Of a stretch of DNA of 64,000 bases, positions 28,713 to 37,323 are shown one piece after another. The notes beneath the pieces were generated by a model. It was not told the origin of the DNA. It made no database searches and was given only the letters and a program-made list of their open reading frames with translations. The first letter of the stretch is position 1. Every line of letters starts with the position of its first letter. Location: positions 479-64,478 of the forward strand of contig NZ_AXAZ01000036.1 of assembly GCF_000473065.1 (NCBI RefSeq). Direction: 5' to 3'. The position numbers and the translations under genes were made by a program. Source of the DNA: Bradyrhizobium sp. WSM1743. Its GTDB lineage: Bacteria; Pseudomonadota; Alphaproteobacteria; Rhizobiales; Xanthobacteraceae.

Positions 28713-29515
28713 CCAGCCCTGCCCCGATCACCGAACCACGCGAGGCACCAGGACCGGATCCGGTCATCGTGCCGGCGCTATCGATCGACCGCGTGAGCCA
28801 TTCTTACGGCCCGCGGCGCGCGTTGATGGACGTGTCTTTCAATGTGCAGCCCGCAAGCTTCACCGCGCTGCTCGGGCTCAACGGTGCCGGCAAGAGCACG
28901 CTGTTCTCGCTCATCACGCGCCTGTTCGGCATCCAGTCCGGCCGCGTCGGCATCTTCGGCCATGACGTCAGCAAGAGTCCCGGCGAGGCGCTGCGGCTGC
29001 TCGGTGTCGTGTTCCAGCCGCGCACGCTCGATCTCGACCTGTCGCTGACGCAGAATTTGCTCTATCACGCCGCGTTGCACGGCATCAGCCGGCGCGAGGC
29101 CGCCGCGCGCAGCGCCGAGTTGCTCGGTCGCATCGGACTCGCAGACCGCGCCGGCAGCAAGGTGCGCGACCTCTCGGGCGGGCAGATGCGGCGGCTGGAG
29201 ATCGCCCGCGCGCTATTACACAGGCCGCGGCTGCTGTTGCTGGATGAGCCGACCGTCGGCTTGGATGTCAAGGCGCGCGCCGACATCATCAGCCACGTCC
29301 GCCAGCTCGTCACCGAGCAAGGCATCGGCGTGCTCTGGGCGACGCATCTGTTCGACGAGATCCTGCCCGGTGACGATCTCGTGGTGCTGCACCAGGGCAA
29401 GGTGCTGGCGCGGGGGCCGATGACCCGCGTCGTCGCGGAAGCTGGTGCGCAGGACGTCAACACCGCCTTCATGCGTCTGACCGGCGCGCAAACCATGCCG
29501 GGAGGCGGCGGATGA
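28709..29515 (+). CDS. ABC transporter ATP-binding protein (LutE-like)
   Basis: This 268-residue ATPase has Walker A GLNGAGKST (about residue 57), the Q-loop VVFQPR, signature LSGGQMRRLEIARALLHRP, Walker B LLLLDEPTVGLD, and the switch His in LWATHLFDE. The family belongs to PQQ-dependent alcohol dehydrogenase-associated transporters. It overlaps both its upstream and downstream genes by 4 bases, so translation is coupled. It powers the permease encoded next; import of a lanthanide complex is inferred from synteny with lut clusters. Confidence 0.88.
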   Translation: MTSPAPITEPREAPGPDPVIVPALSIDRVSHSYGPRRALMDVSFNVQPASFTALLGLNGAGKSTLFSLITRLFGIQSGRVGIFGHDVSKSPGEALRLLGVVFQPRTLDLDLSLTQNLLYHAALHGISRREAAARSAELLGRIGLADRAGSKVRDLSGGQMRRLEIARALLHRPRLLLLDEPTVGLDVKARADIISHVRQLVTEQGIGVLWATHLFDEILPGDDLVVLHQGKVLARGPMTRVVAEAGAQDVNTAFMRLTGAQTMPGGGG

Positions 29516-30360
29516 GCAGCATCACCACGCGCCAGGCGCCGCGCGGCTTCTCGGCCCAGGAGTACATGACCTGCCTCACCGGCATCGTCTGGCGCGAGGG
29601 ACTGCGCTTCCTGCATCAGCGCGAGCGCTTCGTCTCGGCGCTGGTGCGGCCGCTGGTGTGGCTGTTCATCTTCGCCGCCGGCTTCCGCCAGGTGCTCGGC
29701 ATCTCCATCATCCCGCCTTACGAGACCTACATCCTCTACGAGGTCTATATCGCGCCCGGCCTGATGGCGATGATCCAGCTCTTCAACGGCATGCAGTCCT
29801 CGCTCTCGATGGTCTATGACCGCGAGATGGGCAATATGCGCACGCTGCTGGTGAGCCCGCTGCCGCGCGGATTCCTCTTGTTCTGCAAGCTGCTCGCGGG
29901 CACCGCGGTGTCGCTGCTCCAGGTCTATGCGTTCCTCTTAATCGCCTGGTTCTGGGACATCACCCCGCCGCCATCGGGCTATCTCACCGTGCTGCCGGCG
30001 CTGATCCTGTCGGGCCTGATGCTGGGCTCGCTCGGCATGCTGATCTCCTCCGGCATCAAGCAGCTGGAAAACTTCGCCGGCGTGATGAATTTCGTGATCT
30101 TCCCGATGTTCTTCGCCTCCTCCGCGCTCTACCCGCTCTGGCGGGTGCAGGAGGGCAGCCCTTATCTCTACTATCTCTGCGAGGCCAATCCGTTCACCCA
30201 TGCAGTCGAGCTGATCCGCTTCGCACTTTATGGCCAGATCAACTGGATCTCGCTGGCGGTGGTCGCGATCTGCACAATCGTCTTCATGATCGGCGCGATT
30301 TTGGCCTATGATCCCTCGCGCGGGCTGGCGCGACGCGGGCCTGCGGGAGGCGAAGGATGA
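29512..30360 (+). CDS. ABC-2 type permease (LutF-like)
   Basis: This 282-residue integral membrane protein has about six helices, starting near residue 41 (PLVWLFIFAAGFRQVLG), then 100-125, 130-155, 160-185 and 245-265. The pattern matches ABC-2-type permeases found beside PQQ-linked binding proteins (TIGR03861-like). ABC-2 permeases more often export, so direction of transport is uncertain. It begins in ATGA overlap with the ATPase gene and ends in ATGA overlap with the next gene. Confidence 0.85.
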   Translation: MSSITTRQAPRGFSAQEYMTCLTGIVWREGLRFLHQRERFVSALVRPLVWLFIFAAGFRQVLGISIIPPYETYILYEVYIAPGLMAMIQLFNGMQSSLSMVYDREMGNMRTLLVSPLPRGFLLFCKLLAGTAVSLLQVYAFLLIAWFWDITPPPSGYLTVLPALILSGLMLGSLGMLISSGIKQLENFAGVMNFVIFPMFFASSALYPLWRVQEGSPYLYYLCEANPFTHAVELIRFALYGQINWISLAVVAICTIVFMIGAILAYDPSRGLARRGPAGGEG

Positions 30361-30965
30361 AGGTTTGGCTTTTGGCTGCCATGGCAATCGCGCTGTCCGG
30401 CACGGCGGCGCGCGCGGCCGATCCACGCTATCCCGACTGGCCCTGCACCCAGGCCAAGGTGCCGGAGATCTCGCTGGCCGCCGTGTGGGCCGGTCCGCCG
30501 CTCGACGACGTCCAGAACAAGTGGAAGGACGACGCCAGGATCGGCGCGCTGGTCGCAAAGCTGTCGGCTCGCAAGACGCCGCTCGAGGAAGCCGAGAAGT
30601 CGGTGAAGGAGTTTCTGGCCACCTCCGGCTCGGACAAGGCCTCCAACGCAAAGCTGCTGTTCGCCGGCCTGTTCGACACGCTCAATGCGCAGCGCTCCCA
30701 GGTCATGAACGGGCTCGAACGCGTCAGCCGCAAGCAGCGCGAGGCTGCCGACAAGATTCGCGAGGAGACGCTTCAGCTCCAGGCCCTGCAAGGTGCGACT
30801 CCGCGCGACGAAGCCAAGGTCGAGGCGCTCAGCAACGAGCTGATCTGGAAGACCCGCATCTTCGAGGACCGCCACAAAGTGGTGCGATTCGTCTGCGAGG
30901 TTCCAACCACGATCGACCAGCGCCTGTTCGCGCTCGGGCGCCTGATCCAGCAGGAAATGGAATAG
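30357..30965 (+). CDS. Exported helical protein of the Lut-like operon
   Basis: This 202-residue protein has a signal peptide (MKVWLLAAMAIALSGTAARA) and then DPRYPDWPCTQAKVPEISLAAVW, followed by long amphipathic helices with coiled-coil character (about 100-160). Two Cys residues frame the mature protein (about 31 and 182). It overlaps the permease stop by 4 bases, so it is part of the transport operon. Its role is unknown; position suggests a periplasmic helper of the transporter. Confidence 0.75.
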   Translation: MKVWLLAAMAIALSGTAARAADPRYPDWPCTQAKVPEISLAAVWAGPPLDDVQNKWKDDARIGALVAKLSARKTPLEEAEKSVKEFLATSGSDKASNAKLLFAGLFDTLNAQRSQVMNGLERVSRKQREAADKIREETLQLQALQGATPRDEAKVEALSNELIWKTRIFEDRHKVVRFVCEVPTTIDQRLFALGRLIQQEME

Positions 30966-31093
30966 CGGCAGCCACACTGACGGCTCACGACGGGTTCCCG
31001 TGATCGGCGCGGAGCATTTGCGGCGCTATCTGCCGGAACCAAACCGATCTGGGATGGCTTGTCGGAGTGAACTCCAGACGTCGGGAGGCCTCG

Positions 31094-31399
31094 ATGGGAA
31101 CAAAAAGATTCATCTTCGCGGGAGCTGCAGCCCTCAGCATGCTCGCAACCAGTGTCCTTGCTGACGATATGACCGGGATGATCACGCGGATCGATCGGCT
31201 CAACGGCACGATCTCGATCCAGCAGACACAGAAGGGTACGGTCGGCGCCAGCGCAGGCAGCGCCGGCGCGCTCCAGGAGTACAAGGCGAAAGATGGCGCG
31301 ATGCTCGACGCCGTCCATGCCGGCGACAGGGTGAGCTATTCTGCGACCGAGACCAACGGCACGGGCACGCTGACGAAGTTGCAGAAGCAGAAGCCGTAG
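31094..31399 (+). CDS. Exported CusF/DUF1344-like OB-fold protein
   Basis: This 101-residue protein has a signal peptide (KRFIFAGAAALSMLATSVLA) and an OB-fold-like body: MTGMITRIDRLNGTISIQQ, YKAKDGAMLDAVHAGDRVSYSATE and GTLTKLQKQ. The pattern is close to CusF-type metal-binding proteins, but the His, Met and Trp copper ligands are missing, so it is probably not a copper chaperone. The start at 31094 has GGGAGG. It may bind another ligand or be structural. Confidence 0.6.
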   Translation: MGTKRFIFAGAAALSMLATSVLADDMTGMITRIDRLNGTISIQQTQKGTVGASAGSAGALQEYKAKDGAMLDAVHAGDRVSYSATETNGTGTLTKLQKQKP

Positions 31400-31408
31400 G
31401 TTGGATCT

Positions 31409-31685
31409 TCGCCTCTCCCCGCTTGCGGGGAGAGGCCGGAATTCGCGCGAAGCGCGGATTCCGGGTGAGGGAGTCCGTCAGTCGACATACGCGACATTCC
31501 GCCCACGTCGTCATTGCGAGCGTAGCGAAGCAATCCAGAATCTTTCCGCGGAGGGACTCTGGATTGCTTCGCTACGCTCGCAATGACGAGGAGGAAAACT
31601 CCGGGCCTTCATCCGACATCGCAAATGCGGAAGCAGCCCCTCACCCCAACCCTCTCCCCGTAAGAACGGGGCGAGGGAGCGCACC
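31409..31685. repeat. Cluster of three palindromic elements
   Basis: The region holds GCCTCTCCCC-GGGGAGAGGC (31411-31436), a long inverted repeat at 31509-31588 whose 35-nt arms are nearly identical (CGTCATTGCGAGCGTAGCGA at the left end), and a CCCTCTCCCCGT/ACGGGGCGAGGG stem (about 31650-31677). These mobile-type intergenic repeats are shared with other gaps in the window. No gene is supported here. Confidence 0.85.
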
Positions 31686-31697
31686 GACGCCCAATCG

Positions 31698-32255
31698 TTA
31701 CTGGTCCGGGCGCGGCTTCGGCTGCGCTTCCTCGGTCGGAAGTTTTGCTCCCTCCCAGCCGTCGGTGCCGTCCGGATACCAGGCGACATTGGAGTAGCCG
31801 TACGCCAATGCGCGTTTGGCGGCGTTCCAGGACATCCAGCAGTCGGCCAGACAATAGATGACGAGCCGCGCGGCCTTGTCGCCGCGCGACGCCTGCGCAA
31901 GGCCGCGCTGGAGATAATCGTCCATCGCCGGTGGCAGCGTGCCGTAGCCGGTGTCCGGCAGCCAGATGCTGCCCGGAATGTTCCTGCGCGGCGCGTCGCG
32001 CCACACCGTGCCTGCAGGCAGGTTCTTCGGTTTCGGCGGACGCGGCATCACGTCGACGAACGTGCCGCTGTTCGCGCGCCAGATCGCCTCCGCCTCCTCT
32101 GTCGTGAGCACGCGCGCGCCGGCGAGCGTCGTCGGCACCGGCGCACGATAATTGTCGGTGCGATAGCCCTCGGGCTCGAACGGCTCCTGCTGCTGCGCCA
32201 ACGCCGGTGCCACGAGCAGGGCAGCGACGATGACAGCGGCAAGAGGCCGTGTCAT
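31698..32255 (-). CDS. PQQ-associated CXXCW-motif rhodanese-like protein
   Basis: This 185-residue periplasmic protein (signal peptide residues 1-20) belongs to the PQQ-dependent catabolism-associated rhodanese-like family (TIGR03865). The key motif is YCLADCWMSW, with Cys at 135 and 139 and Trp at 140. GSIWLPDTGYGTLPP precedes it. Rhodanese folds carry sulfur or act in redox relays; here the partner could be the SoxYZ-like carrier nearby. The start overlaps the upstream gene stop (ATGA). Confidence 0.85.
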   Translation of the reverse strand: MTRPLAAVIVAALLVAPALAQQQEPFEPEGYRTDNYRAPVPTTLAGARVLTTEEAEAIWRANSGTFVDVMPRPPKPKNLPAGTVWRDAPRRNIPGSIWLPDTGYGTLPPAMDDYLQRGLAQASRGDKAARLVIYCLADCWMSWNAAKRALAYGYSNVAWYPDGTDGWEGAKLPTEEAQPKPRPDQ

Positions 32256-33136
32256 GGCGTCTTCTTGGCCGTCTCCGAGCCGAGCGGCCGATCGCTTTCG
32301 TCCAGCAGCGGCACACCGAAGTCGAGCAGGATCTTATTGATCTCGCCCTGGTTCTCCTGGATCAGCCTGTTGAGCTGCCGCTTCCAGTTCTGATCGGCGG
32401 GCCGCACGCCCATGCCGATGCGATAGACCAGCTTCGGCCCGGTGGTTTCTTTCACCAGCGGCGTGACGTGCAGCGAAGCCCCGGCCTTCTTCGCATAGTA
32501 GCCGGCCATCGGCCCCCACAGCACGCCGGCGTCGATCTTTCCGGCGGCGAGGTCGTCGATCATCGCCTGCGCCGAATTGTCGAAGCGCGTGTCGATCATC
32601 AGCGGATAGGGCTTGGCATCGCCCATCAGGCCGGCCAACGCCATGTTGGTCGCCGGCGGCGTGCCGGCGACGATGCCGACATGCTTACCCTTCAACTTCG
32701 GATCCTCGAGCGTATCGACGTCCTCGAGCCCGCTGCCGGTCTTCGCGACCAGCGCATAGGTCGTGCGGTAATAAGGATTGGTGCCCTGCACGAGATCGTC
32801 GCCTTGCGGGAAGCCCATGATGACGTCGCAGCGATGCGCACCCAGCGTCATCCGCACGAAACCGGTGGCCTGCGGGAAGAAAACGTAATCGAGCTTCTTC
32901 TGCAGCTTGTCCGCCAGGAATTCGGCGAGCTTGTTCTCGAACCCCTCACCCTTCTCGTTGGAGAACGGCAGATTGCGCGGGTCGGCGCAGACGCGCAGCA
33001 CCTTGGGATCAACCAGCTCGAATGAGAGGTCGCCGGTCTCGTTGGTCTGCGCGCTGGCGGCTCCGCCGAACACACAGGATGCGACCACGACCCACAGTGA
33101 AAGCAACCAGCGACGATGTCGTCCGGCCTGCATCAT
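32252..33136 (-). CDS. Quinoprotein-associated MoxJ-like ABC binding protein
   Basis: This 294-residue protein has a signal peptide (RRWLLSLWVVVASCVFGGAASA) and a type II periplasmic binding fold: LRVCADPRNLPFSNEKGEG, CDVIMGFPQGDD and DAGVLWGPMAGYYAKKAG. The pattern matches the quinoprotein dehydrogenase-associated family related to MoxJ/XoxJ (TIGR03871-like). In XoxJ the protein aids the dehydrogenase rather than importing a solute. The start at 33136 (MMQAG) follows GAGGAGG. It is divergent from the zinc hydrolase gene across 128 bases. Confidence 0.85.
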   Translation of the reverse strand: MMQAGRHRRWLLSLWVVVASCVFGGAASAQTNETGDLSFELVDPKVLRVCADPRNLPFSNEKGEGFENKLAEFLADKLQKKLDYVFFPQATGFVRMTLGAHRCDVIMGFPQGDDLVQGTNPYYRTTYALVAKTGSGLEDVDTLEDPKLKGKHVGIVAGTPPATNMALAGLMGDAKPYPLMIDTRFDNSAQAMIDDLAAGKIDAGVLWGPMAGYYAKKAGASLHVTPLVKETTGPKLVYRIGMGVRPADQNWKRQLNRLIQENQGEINKILLDFGVPLLDESDRPLGSETAKKTP

Positions 33137-33264
33137 CGCGCTTCCTCCTCGTTTTGATTGAATGTTATCCATGCAACGCATGATGCGCCATGTATGCCAA
33201 CTTTGCGTTGGCTTTAGTTTGTTGCAGTGCAATGAGACAAACCCTTTTGAACTGAGGCGGAAAA

Positions 33265-34188
33265 GTGTCTCGCATCGCTCTCGTGATCGCAGCCTTGTCC
33301 CTGGGACTCGCGACGCTAGCACGCGCAGGGGCGGCCGAATTGCCTGTGAGCGAAGTCGCACCTGGAATCTTCGTACACTCCGGGACCATCGCCCTGATGA
33401 CCCGCGAGAACGAGGGTGACATCGCCAATGTCGGTTTCATCGTGGGCGATGAGGCCGTGGCCGTGATCGACACCGGCGGCAGCCTTCGCGAAGGCGAGGC
33501 GCTGCTGGCCTCGGTGCGCGCCCGTACGCCCAAGCCGATCCGCTATGTCATCAACACCCATGGCCATCCCGACCATGTCTTCGGCAATGCCGCCTTTGTT
33601 GCGGAGGGAGCGAGCTTCGTCGGCCATAGTAGGCTGCCGCAGGCGCTTGCCACGCGCGGGCCGTTCTATCTCGATAATTTCCGCCGCATCATGGGCAGCG
33701 AGCTGATCGATCCCGTCAAGATCATCGCCCCGACCCTGCTGGTTTCGGACACGACGATCCTGGATCTCGGAGCGCGACGCCTGACCTTGCGCGCCTGGCC
33801 GGCCGGACACAGCGACAACGACCTGATCGTGTACGACGAGACGACCAGGACCCTGTTTGCGGGCGACCTCGTCTTTCTCGGCCACATTCCGGTCATGGAC
33901 GGGAGCATCCGCGGCTGGCTCGACACATTGAAACGGCTTGAGGCAATCCCGGCGCTGCGGGTTGTTCCGGGTCACGGCCCCGTGAGCGACTGGCCTGCCG
34001 CACTGACCGATGAACGGCGCTACCTGTCAACGCTGCTGTCCGACGTCCGCACACTGAACAAGAGCGGCGAGCCGATTCGCGCCGCCACGGACAAGGCCGC
34101 CGCGTCGGAACGGCCGCATTGGCAGCTATTCGATGACTACAACGCCCGCAACGCAACCGCAGCATTCTCAGAAATTGAATGGGAGTAG
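33265..34188 (+). CDS. Quinoprotein relay zinc metallohydrolase (SoxH-related)
   Basis: This 307-residue MBL-fold protein has a signal peptide and the motif INTHGHPDHVFGN (metal His-x-His-x-Asp-His at about residue 95), then AGHSDND, the bridging Asp in FAGDLVF, and a last His in VVPGHGPVS. It starts at a GTG with a GAGGCGG site. The family is known as the quinoprotein relay system SoxH-related hydrolases, which co-occur with PQQ dehydrogenases and SoxYZ-like carriers. The reaction is not established. Confidence 0.85.
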   Translation: MSRIALVIAALSLGLATLARAGAAELPVSEVAPGIFVHSGTIALMTRENEGDIANVGFIVGDEAVAVIDTGGSLREGEALLASVRARTPKPIRYVINTHGHPDHVFGNAAFVAEGASFVGHSRLPQALATRGPFYLDNFRRIMGSELIDPVKIIAPTLLVSDTTILDLGARRLTLRAWPAGHSDNDLIVYDETTRTLFAGDLVFLGHIPVMDGSIRGWLDTLKRLEAIPALRVVPGHGPVSDWPAALTDERRYLSTLLSDVRTLNKSGEPIRAATDKAAASERPHWQLFDDYNARNATAAFSEIEWE

Positions 34189-34232
34189 CGGGCGGGCTAG
34201 GCTGTACCGAACGATGTATCGTCCGCAGGACC

Positions 34233-35057
34233 ATGACTATGACGGGATGCGCACGCCGCCTCACTCTCACCGCCCTCCTGATCGGCCTCGCTTTCGCGAT
34301 GCCGGCACGGGCTGAAGAGGCCTACGATCCCTGGCCGGGGCTGGTACAGGACATCTTCAGCAACCGTCCGATGAACGACGGCAGCGCCGTCATCGGCATC
34401 GAGATGCCCTATCGCGCCGAGGATGCGGCGATCGTGCCGGTCACCTTGCGCAGCAAACTGTCGCCCGGCGACAGCAGGCGCATCCGTTCGATCACGCTGG
34501 TGATCGATCGCAATCCCGCGCCAATGGCGGCGAAGTTCGAGCTCGGGCCGGACGCCAATGTCACGGAGATCTCGACACGCGTGCGCGTCAACAATTACAC
34601 CGACGTGCATGCGGTGGCCGAGCTCAGCGACGGCCAGCTCTATGTCTCGAAGGTCTATGTGAAGGCCTCCGGCGGCTGCTCGGCGCCGGCGGGAAAGAAT
34701 GTCGAGGAAGCCAGGAATCGGCTCGGCCAGATGCGCTACCGGCAGTTCGCACGCGAGGAGGCACCGGCGAGCCGCGTGCGCGAGGCGCAGATCATGATCG
34801 GCCATCCCAATAATTCCGGGCTGCAGATGGACCAGGTCACGCAGCTCTATATCCCCGCCTTCTTCATCAACCAGCTCAAGCTGACGCAGGACGACAGTCC
34901 GGTGCTGTCGATGGAAGGCGGCATCTCGATCTCGGAAGATCCCAATCTGCGCTTCACCTATGTCTCCAACGGCGCCAAGCGCTTCCGCGCCGAGGCGAAG
35001 GACACGGATGGACACGTGTTCCGCAATGAATGGGATGTGGAGAAGCCGGGGACGTAA
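34233..35057 (+). CDS. SoxYZ-like quinoprotein-associated carrier
   Basis: This 274-residue periplasmic protein fuses a SoxY-like domain (about 35-155) and a SoxZ-like domain (about 175-274). The carrier Cys is probably residue 149 in KASGGCSAPAG; in classical SoxY it is the C-terminal GGCGG, so an internal Cys is typical of this fusion family. The SoxZ part contains ISEDPNLRFTYV. The start at 34233 gives a signal peptide. It follows the zinc hydrolase gene by 44 bases on the same strand. Its partner dehydrogenase and bound group are not known. Confidence 0.85.
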   Translation: MTMTGCARRLTLTALLIGLAFAMPARAEEAYDPWPGLVQDIFSNRPMNDGSAVIGIEMPYRAEDAAIVPVTLRSKLSPGDSRRIRSITLVIDRNPAPMAAKFELGPDANVTEISTRVRVNNYTDVHAVAELSDGQLYVSKVYVKASGGCSAPAGKNVEEARNRLGQMRYRQFAREEAPASRVREAQIMIGHPNNSGLQMDQVTQLYIPAFFINQLKLTQDDSPVLSMEGGISISEDPNLRFTYVSNGAKRFRAEAKDTDGHVFRNEWDVEKPGT

Positions 35058-35068
35058 ATAGTCACTCC

Positions 35069-35149
35069 GTCATTCCGGAGCGATGCGAAGCATCGAATCC
35101 GGAATCTCGAGATTTCGGGTCTGGTCCTTCGGACCATCCCGGAATGACG
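35069..35149. repeat. Inverted repeat with CGTCATTCCGG ends
   Basis: CGTCATTCCGGA at 35069-35080 pairs with TCCCGGAATGACG ending at 35149. Inside are smaller stems such as GATGCGAAGCATC and GGTCC-TTC-GGACC. It lies between two convergent genes and can serve both as a terminator. Confidence 0.85.
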
Positions 35150-35156
35150 ATGTAAA

Positions 35157-35516
35157 TCAAAAACACCTCACCTCGGCTTCCGCCTGCGCGCGGCGCAATT
35201 CAGTCACCGCCGCGTTCGCCTGCTCCGAGGTCCGGAACTGGACGCCGAGATTGCCGCGCACTTGCGACATGCTGAGCGCGGTCTCTGCGGTAACATAGCG
35301 CTCGTAGGGCACGATCGAGGCAACTACGTCGATCGAGCAGGAACATTGCTCGATCGACTGTCGGCTCTCGCCATTGGCTTTCATGCAGCCATAGACATAT
35401 TCCGCGCGCGCTGAGGTCGGATAGTCATTGGCCTCCTCGGCCCGCGCCACGCACGCGGAAACCGCCAATACCGCCAATGCGGCGACAATCGGTCGTAGCT
35501 GCCCGGCCAGTTTCAT
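35157..35516 (-). CDS. Exported four-Cys hypothetical protein
   Basis: This 119-residue protein has a signal peptide (about residues 1-27, LRPIVAALAVLAVSACVARA). The mature part contains YVYGCMKANGESRQSIEQCSCSIDVVAS with three Cys, and one Cys near the end. This pattern occurs in small secreted proteins near methanol oxidation genes. The start at 35516 follows GGGAGG. No activity is assigned. It is divergent from the ABC binding-protein gene. Confidence 0.7.
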   Translation of the reverse strand: MKLAGQLRPIVAALAVLAVSACVARAEEANDYPTSARAEYVYGCMKANGESRQSIEQCSCSIDVVASIVPYERYVTAETALSMSQVRGNLGVQFRTSEQANAAVTELRRAQAEAEVRCF

Positions 35517-35603
35517 GCGCGTCCTCCCGCTGGTTGCGACCAAAGCTATGCTATGCGTATTGTCCTGAAAAGAACTCTGTCAGAGGAAGCGGCTCACAAG
35601 GTG

Positions 35604-36584
35604 ATGAGAGTTTTGGGACGAATATTGGCGTTCGCGCTGACGCTGGCGCTGACGCTGGCTGCACCGGCCCGCGCTGCCGATACCATCCGCCTGGCGGTGC
35701 AGAAGACCGGAACATTCTCCTGGGAGCTGGCCGCAATCCGCAGCGCCGGCCTCGACAAGGACGCCGGCCTGTCGCTGGAGGTCACCGAGCTCGCGAGCAC
35801 CGAGGCCGGCAAGATCGCGATGCGCGCGGGCAGCGCCGACGTCATCCTGTCGGACTGGCTGTGGGTGTCGCGCGAGCGTGCGCTGGGCGCCAAGCTCACC
35901 TTCTATCCCTATTCCAGTGCACTTGGCGCGGTGATGGTGCCGGCCTCCTCGCCGATCAAGACGCTCGCCGACCTCAAGGGCCGCAAGCTCGCGGTCGCCG
36001 GCGGGGCGATCGACAAGAGCTGGCTGCTGCTCCAGGCGCGACTGAAACAGGACGGTGTCGACCTGAAATCGGAAGCAACCATCGTCTATGGCGCGCCGCC
36101 CCTGATCGCCGCCAAGGCGCTCGACGGCGAGATGGATGCGAGCCTTAATTTCTGGAATTTCTGCGCCCAGCTCGAAGCCAAGGGCTTTAGACGCCTCACC
36201 GGGATCGAGGACATTTTGCCGAAGCTGGGTGCCAAGGGTGCCGTCGCCGCGGTCGGCTACGTCTTCGACGAGAACTGGGCCGCGAGCCATCGCGACGCCG
36301 TGGCGCGCTTCATCGCGATGACCCGCAAGGCCAAAGAGCTGCTGGCGACCTCGGACGCGGCCTGGGACAAGGTGGCGCCGCTCACCGGCGCCACCGACCC
36401 GGCCGTGCTCAAGACCTATCGCGATCGCTACCGCGATGGCATTCCGCGCCGGAGCGTCGACGACGAGGAGAAGGACGCGCGCGTGCTTTACCGCGTGCTG
36501 GCCGAGATCGGCGGCCGCGATCTCGTTGGTCCGGCGGCCGAGCTCGATCCCGGCACGTTCTATCACGCAGTCCCTGGAGACTGA
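35604..36584 (+). CDS. NitT/TauT-type ABC substrate-binding protein
   Basis: This 326-residue periplasmic protein has a signal peptide (ILAFALTLALTLAAPARA) and the fold of NMT1/SsuA-like binding proteins: LAVQKTGTFSWELAAI, GSADVILSDWLWVSRERALG, and a later ATIVYGAPPLIAAKALDGE. It opens a three-gene transporter operon with permease and ATPase. The start at 35604 is preceded by AAGGTG. Such transporters sit near methanol genes in several alphaproteobacteria, with substrate unknown. Confidence 0.82.
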   Translation: MRVLGRILAFALTLALTLAAPARAADTIRLAVQKTGTFSWELAAIRSAGLDKDAGLSLEVTELASTEAGKIAMRAGSADVILSDWLWVSRERALGAKLTFYPYSSALGAVMVPASSPIKTLADLKGRKLAVAGGAIDKSWLLLQARLKQDGVDLKSEATIVYGAPPLIAAKALDGEMDASLNFWNFCAQLEAKGFRRLTGIEDILPKLGAKGAVAAVGYVFDENWAASHRDAVARFIAMTRKAKELLATSDAAWDKVAPLTGATDPAVLKTYRDRYRDGIPRRSVDDEEKDARVLYRVLAEIGGRDLVGPAAELDPGTFYHAVPGD

Positions 36585-36585
36585 G

Positions 36586-37323
36586 GTGCTGCGTCTTCTC
36601 TCGTTCACCCTGTTCCTCGCGATCTGGTGGATTGCCGCGCTCCTCGTCGGCGGCGCGAAGCTGCCCTCCCCGCCGGCCGTGCTCCAGGTCATGATTGCGG
36701 AGGCCTCATCCGGCTCGCTGTTCCTGCATCTCGGCGCCACGCTGGCGCGCGTCGCACTCGCCTTCGTGCTGGCGATGTCGCTCGGCAGCGCGATCGGCTA
36801 CCTGATGGGCCGGGTCAAGCTCGCCGACCGGCTCGGCGATCCCTGGCTGATCCTGCTGCTCAATCTGCCAGCCTTGGTCGTGATCGTGCTGGCCTATATC
36901 TGGGCCGGCCTCACCGAGGCAGCGGCGATCGCCGCGATCGCCATCAACAAGCTGCCGACCGCCATCGTCACCTTGCGCGAGGGCGCGCGTGCGCTGGATC
37001 GTTCGCTCGACGAGATGGCGAGTGTGTTCGCGATGCCGCGTTGGCGCGCCTTCCGCCATGTCGTGCTGCCGCAGCTTGCGCCCTATATCGCAGCCTCCGC
37101 GCGCTCCGGGCTGTCGCTGGTGTGGAAGATCGTTCTGGTCGCCGAGCTGCTGGGACGGCCGAACGGCGTCGGCTTCGAGATCGGCGTCGCCTTCCAGCTG
37201 TTCGACACGCCGCGGCTGCTGGCCTATTCGCTGACCTTCGCCGCCGTCGTGCTCGTCATCGAAACCTTGCTGGTGCAGCCGTTCGAAGCCCGCGCAAACA
37301 GGTGGCGGCCCCGTGCGGCTTGA
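36586..37323 (+). CDS. NitT/TauT-type ABC permease
   Basis: This 245-residue permease has about six transmembrane helices and the ATPase-contact EAA loop at ARALDRSLDEMASVFAMPRWRAFRHVVLP (about residues 133-161). It starts at a GTG one base after the upstream stop codon and overlaps the ATPase gene by 11 bases, which supports coupled translation. Confidence 0.85.
   Translation: MLRLLSFTLFLAIWWIAALLVGGAKLPSPPAVLQVMIAEASSGSLFLHLGATLARVALAFVLAMSLGSAIGYLMGRVKLADRLGDPWLILLLNLPALVVIVLAYIWAGLTEAAAIAAIAINKLPTAIVTLREGARALDRSLDEMASVFAMPRWRAFRHVVLPQLAPYIAASARSGLSLVWKIVLVAELLGRPNGVGFEIGVAFQLFDTPRLLAYSLTFAAVVLVIETLLVQPFEARANRWRPRAA

Noticed and set aside
31423..31797. Plus-strand frame of 124 codons
   Set aside because: It is made of REP-like palindromes and antisense to the CXXCW gene.
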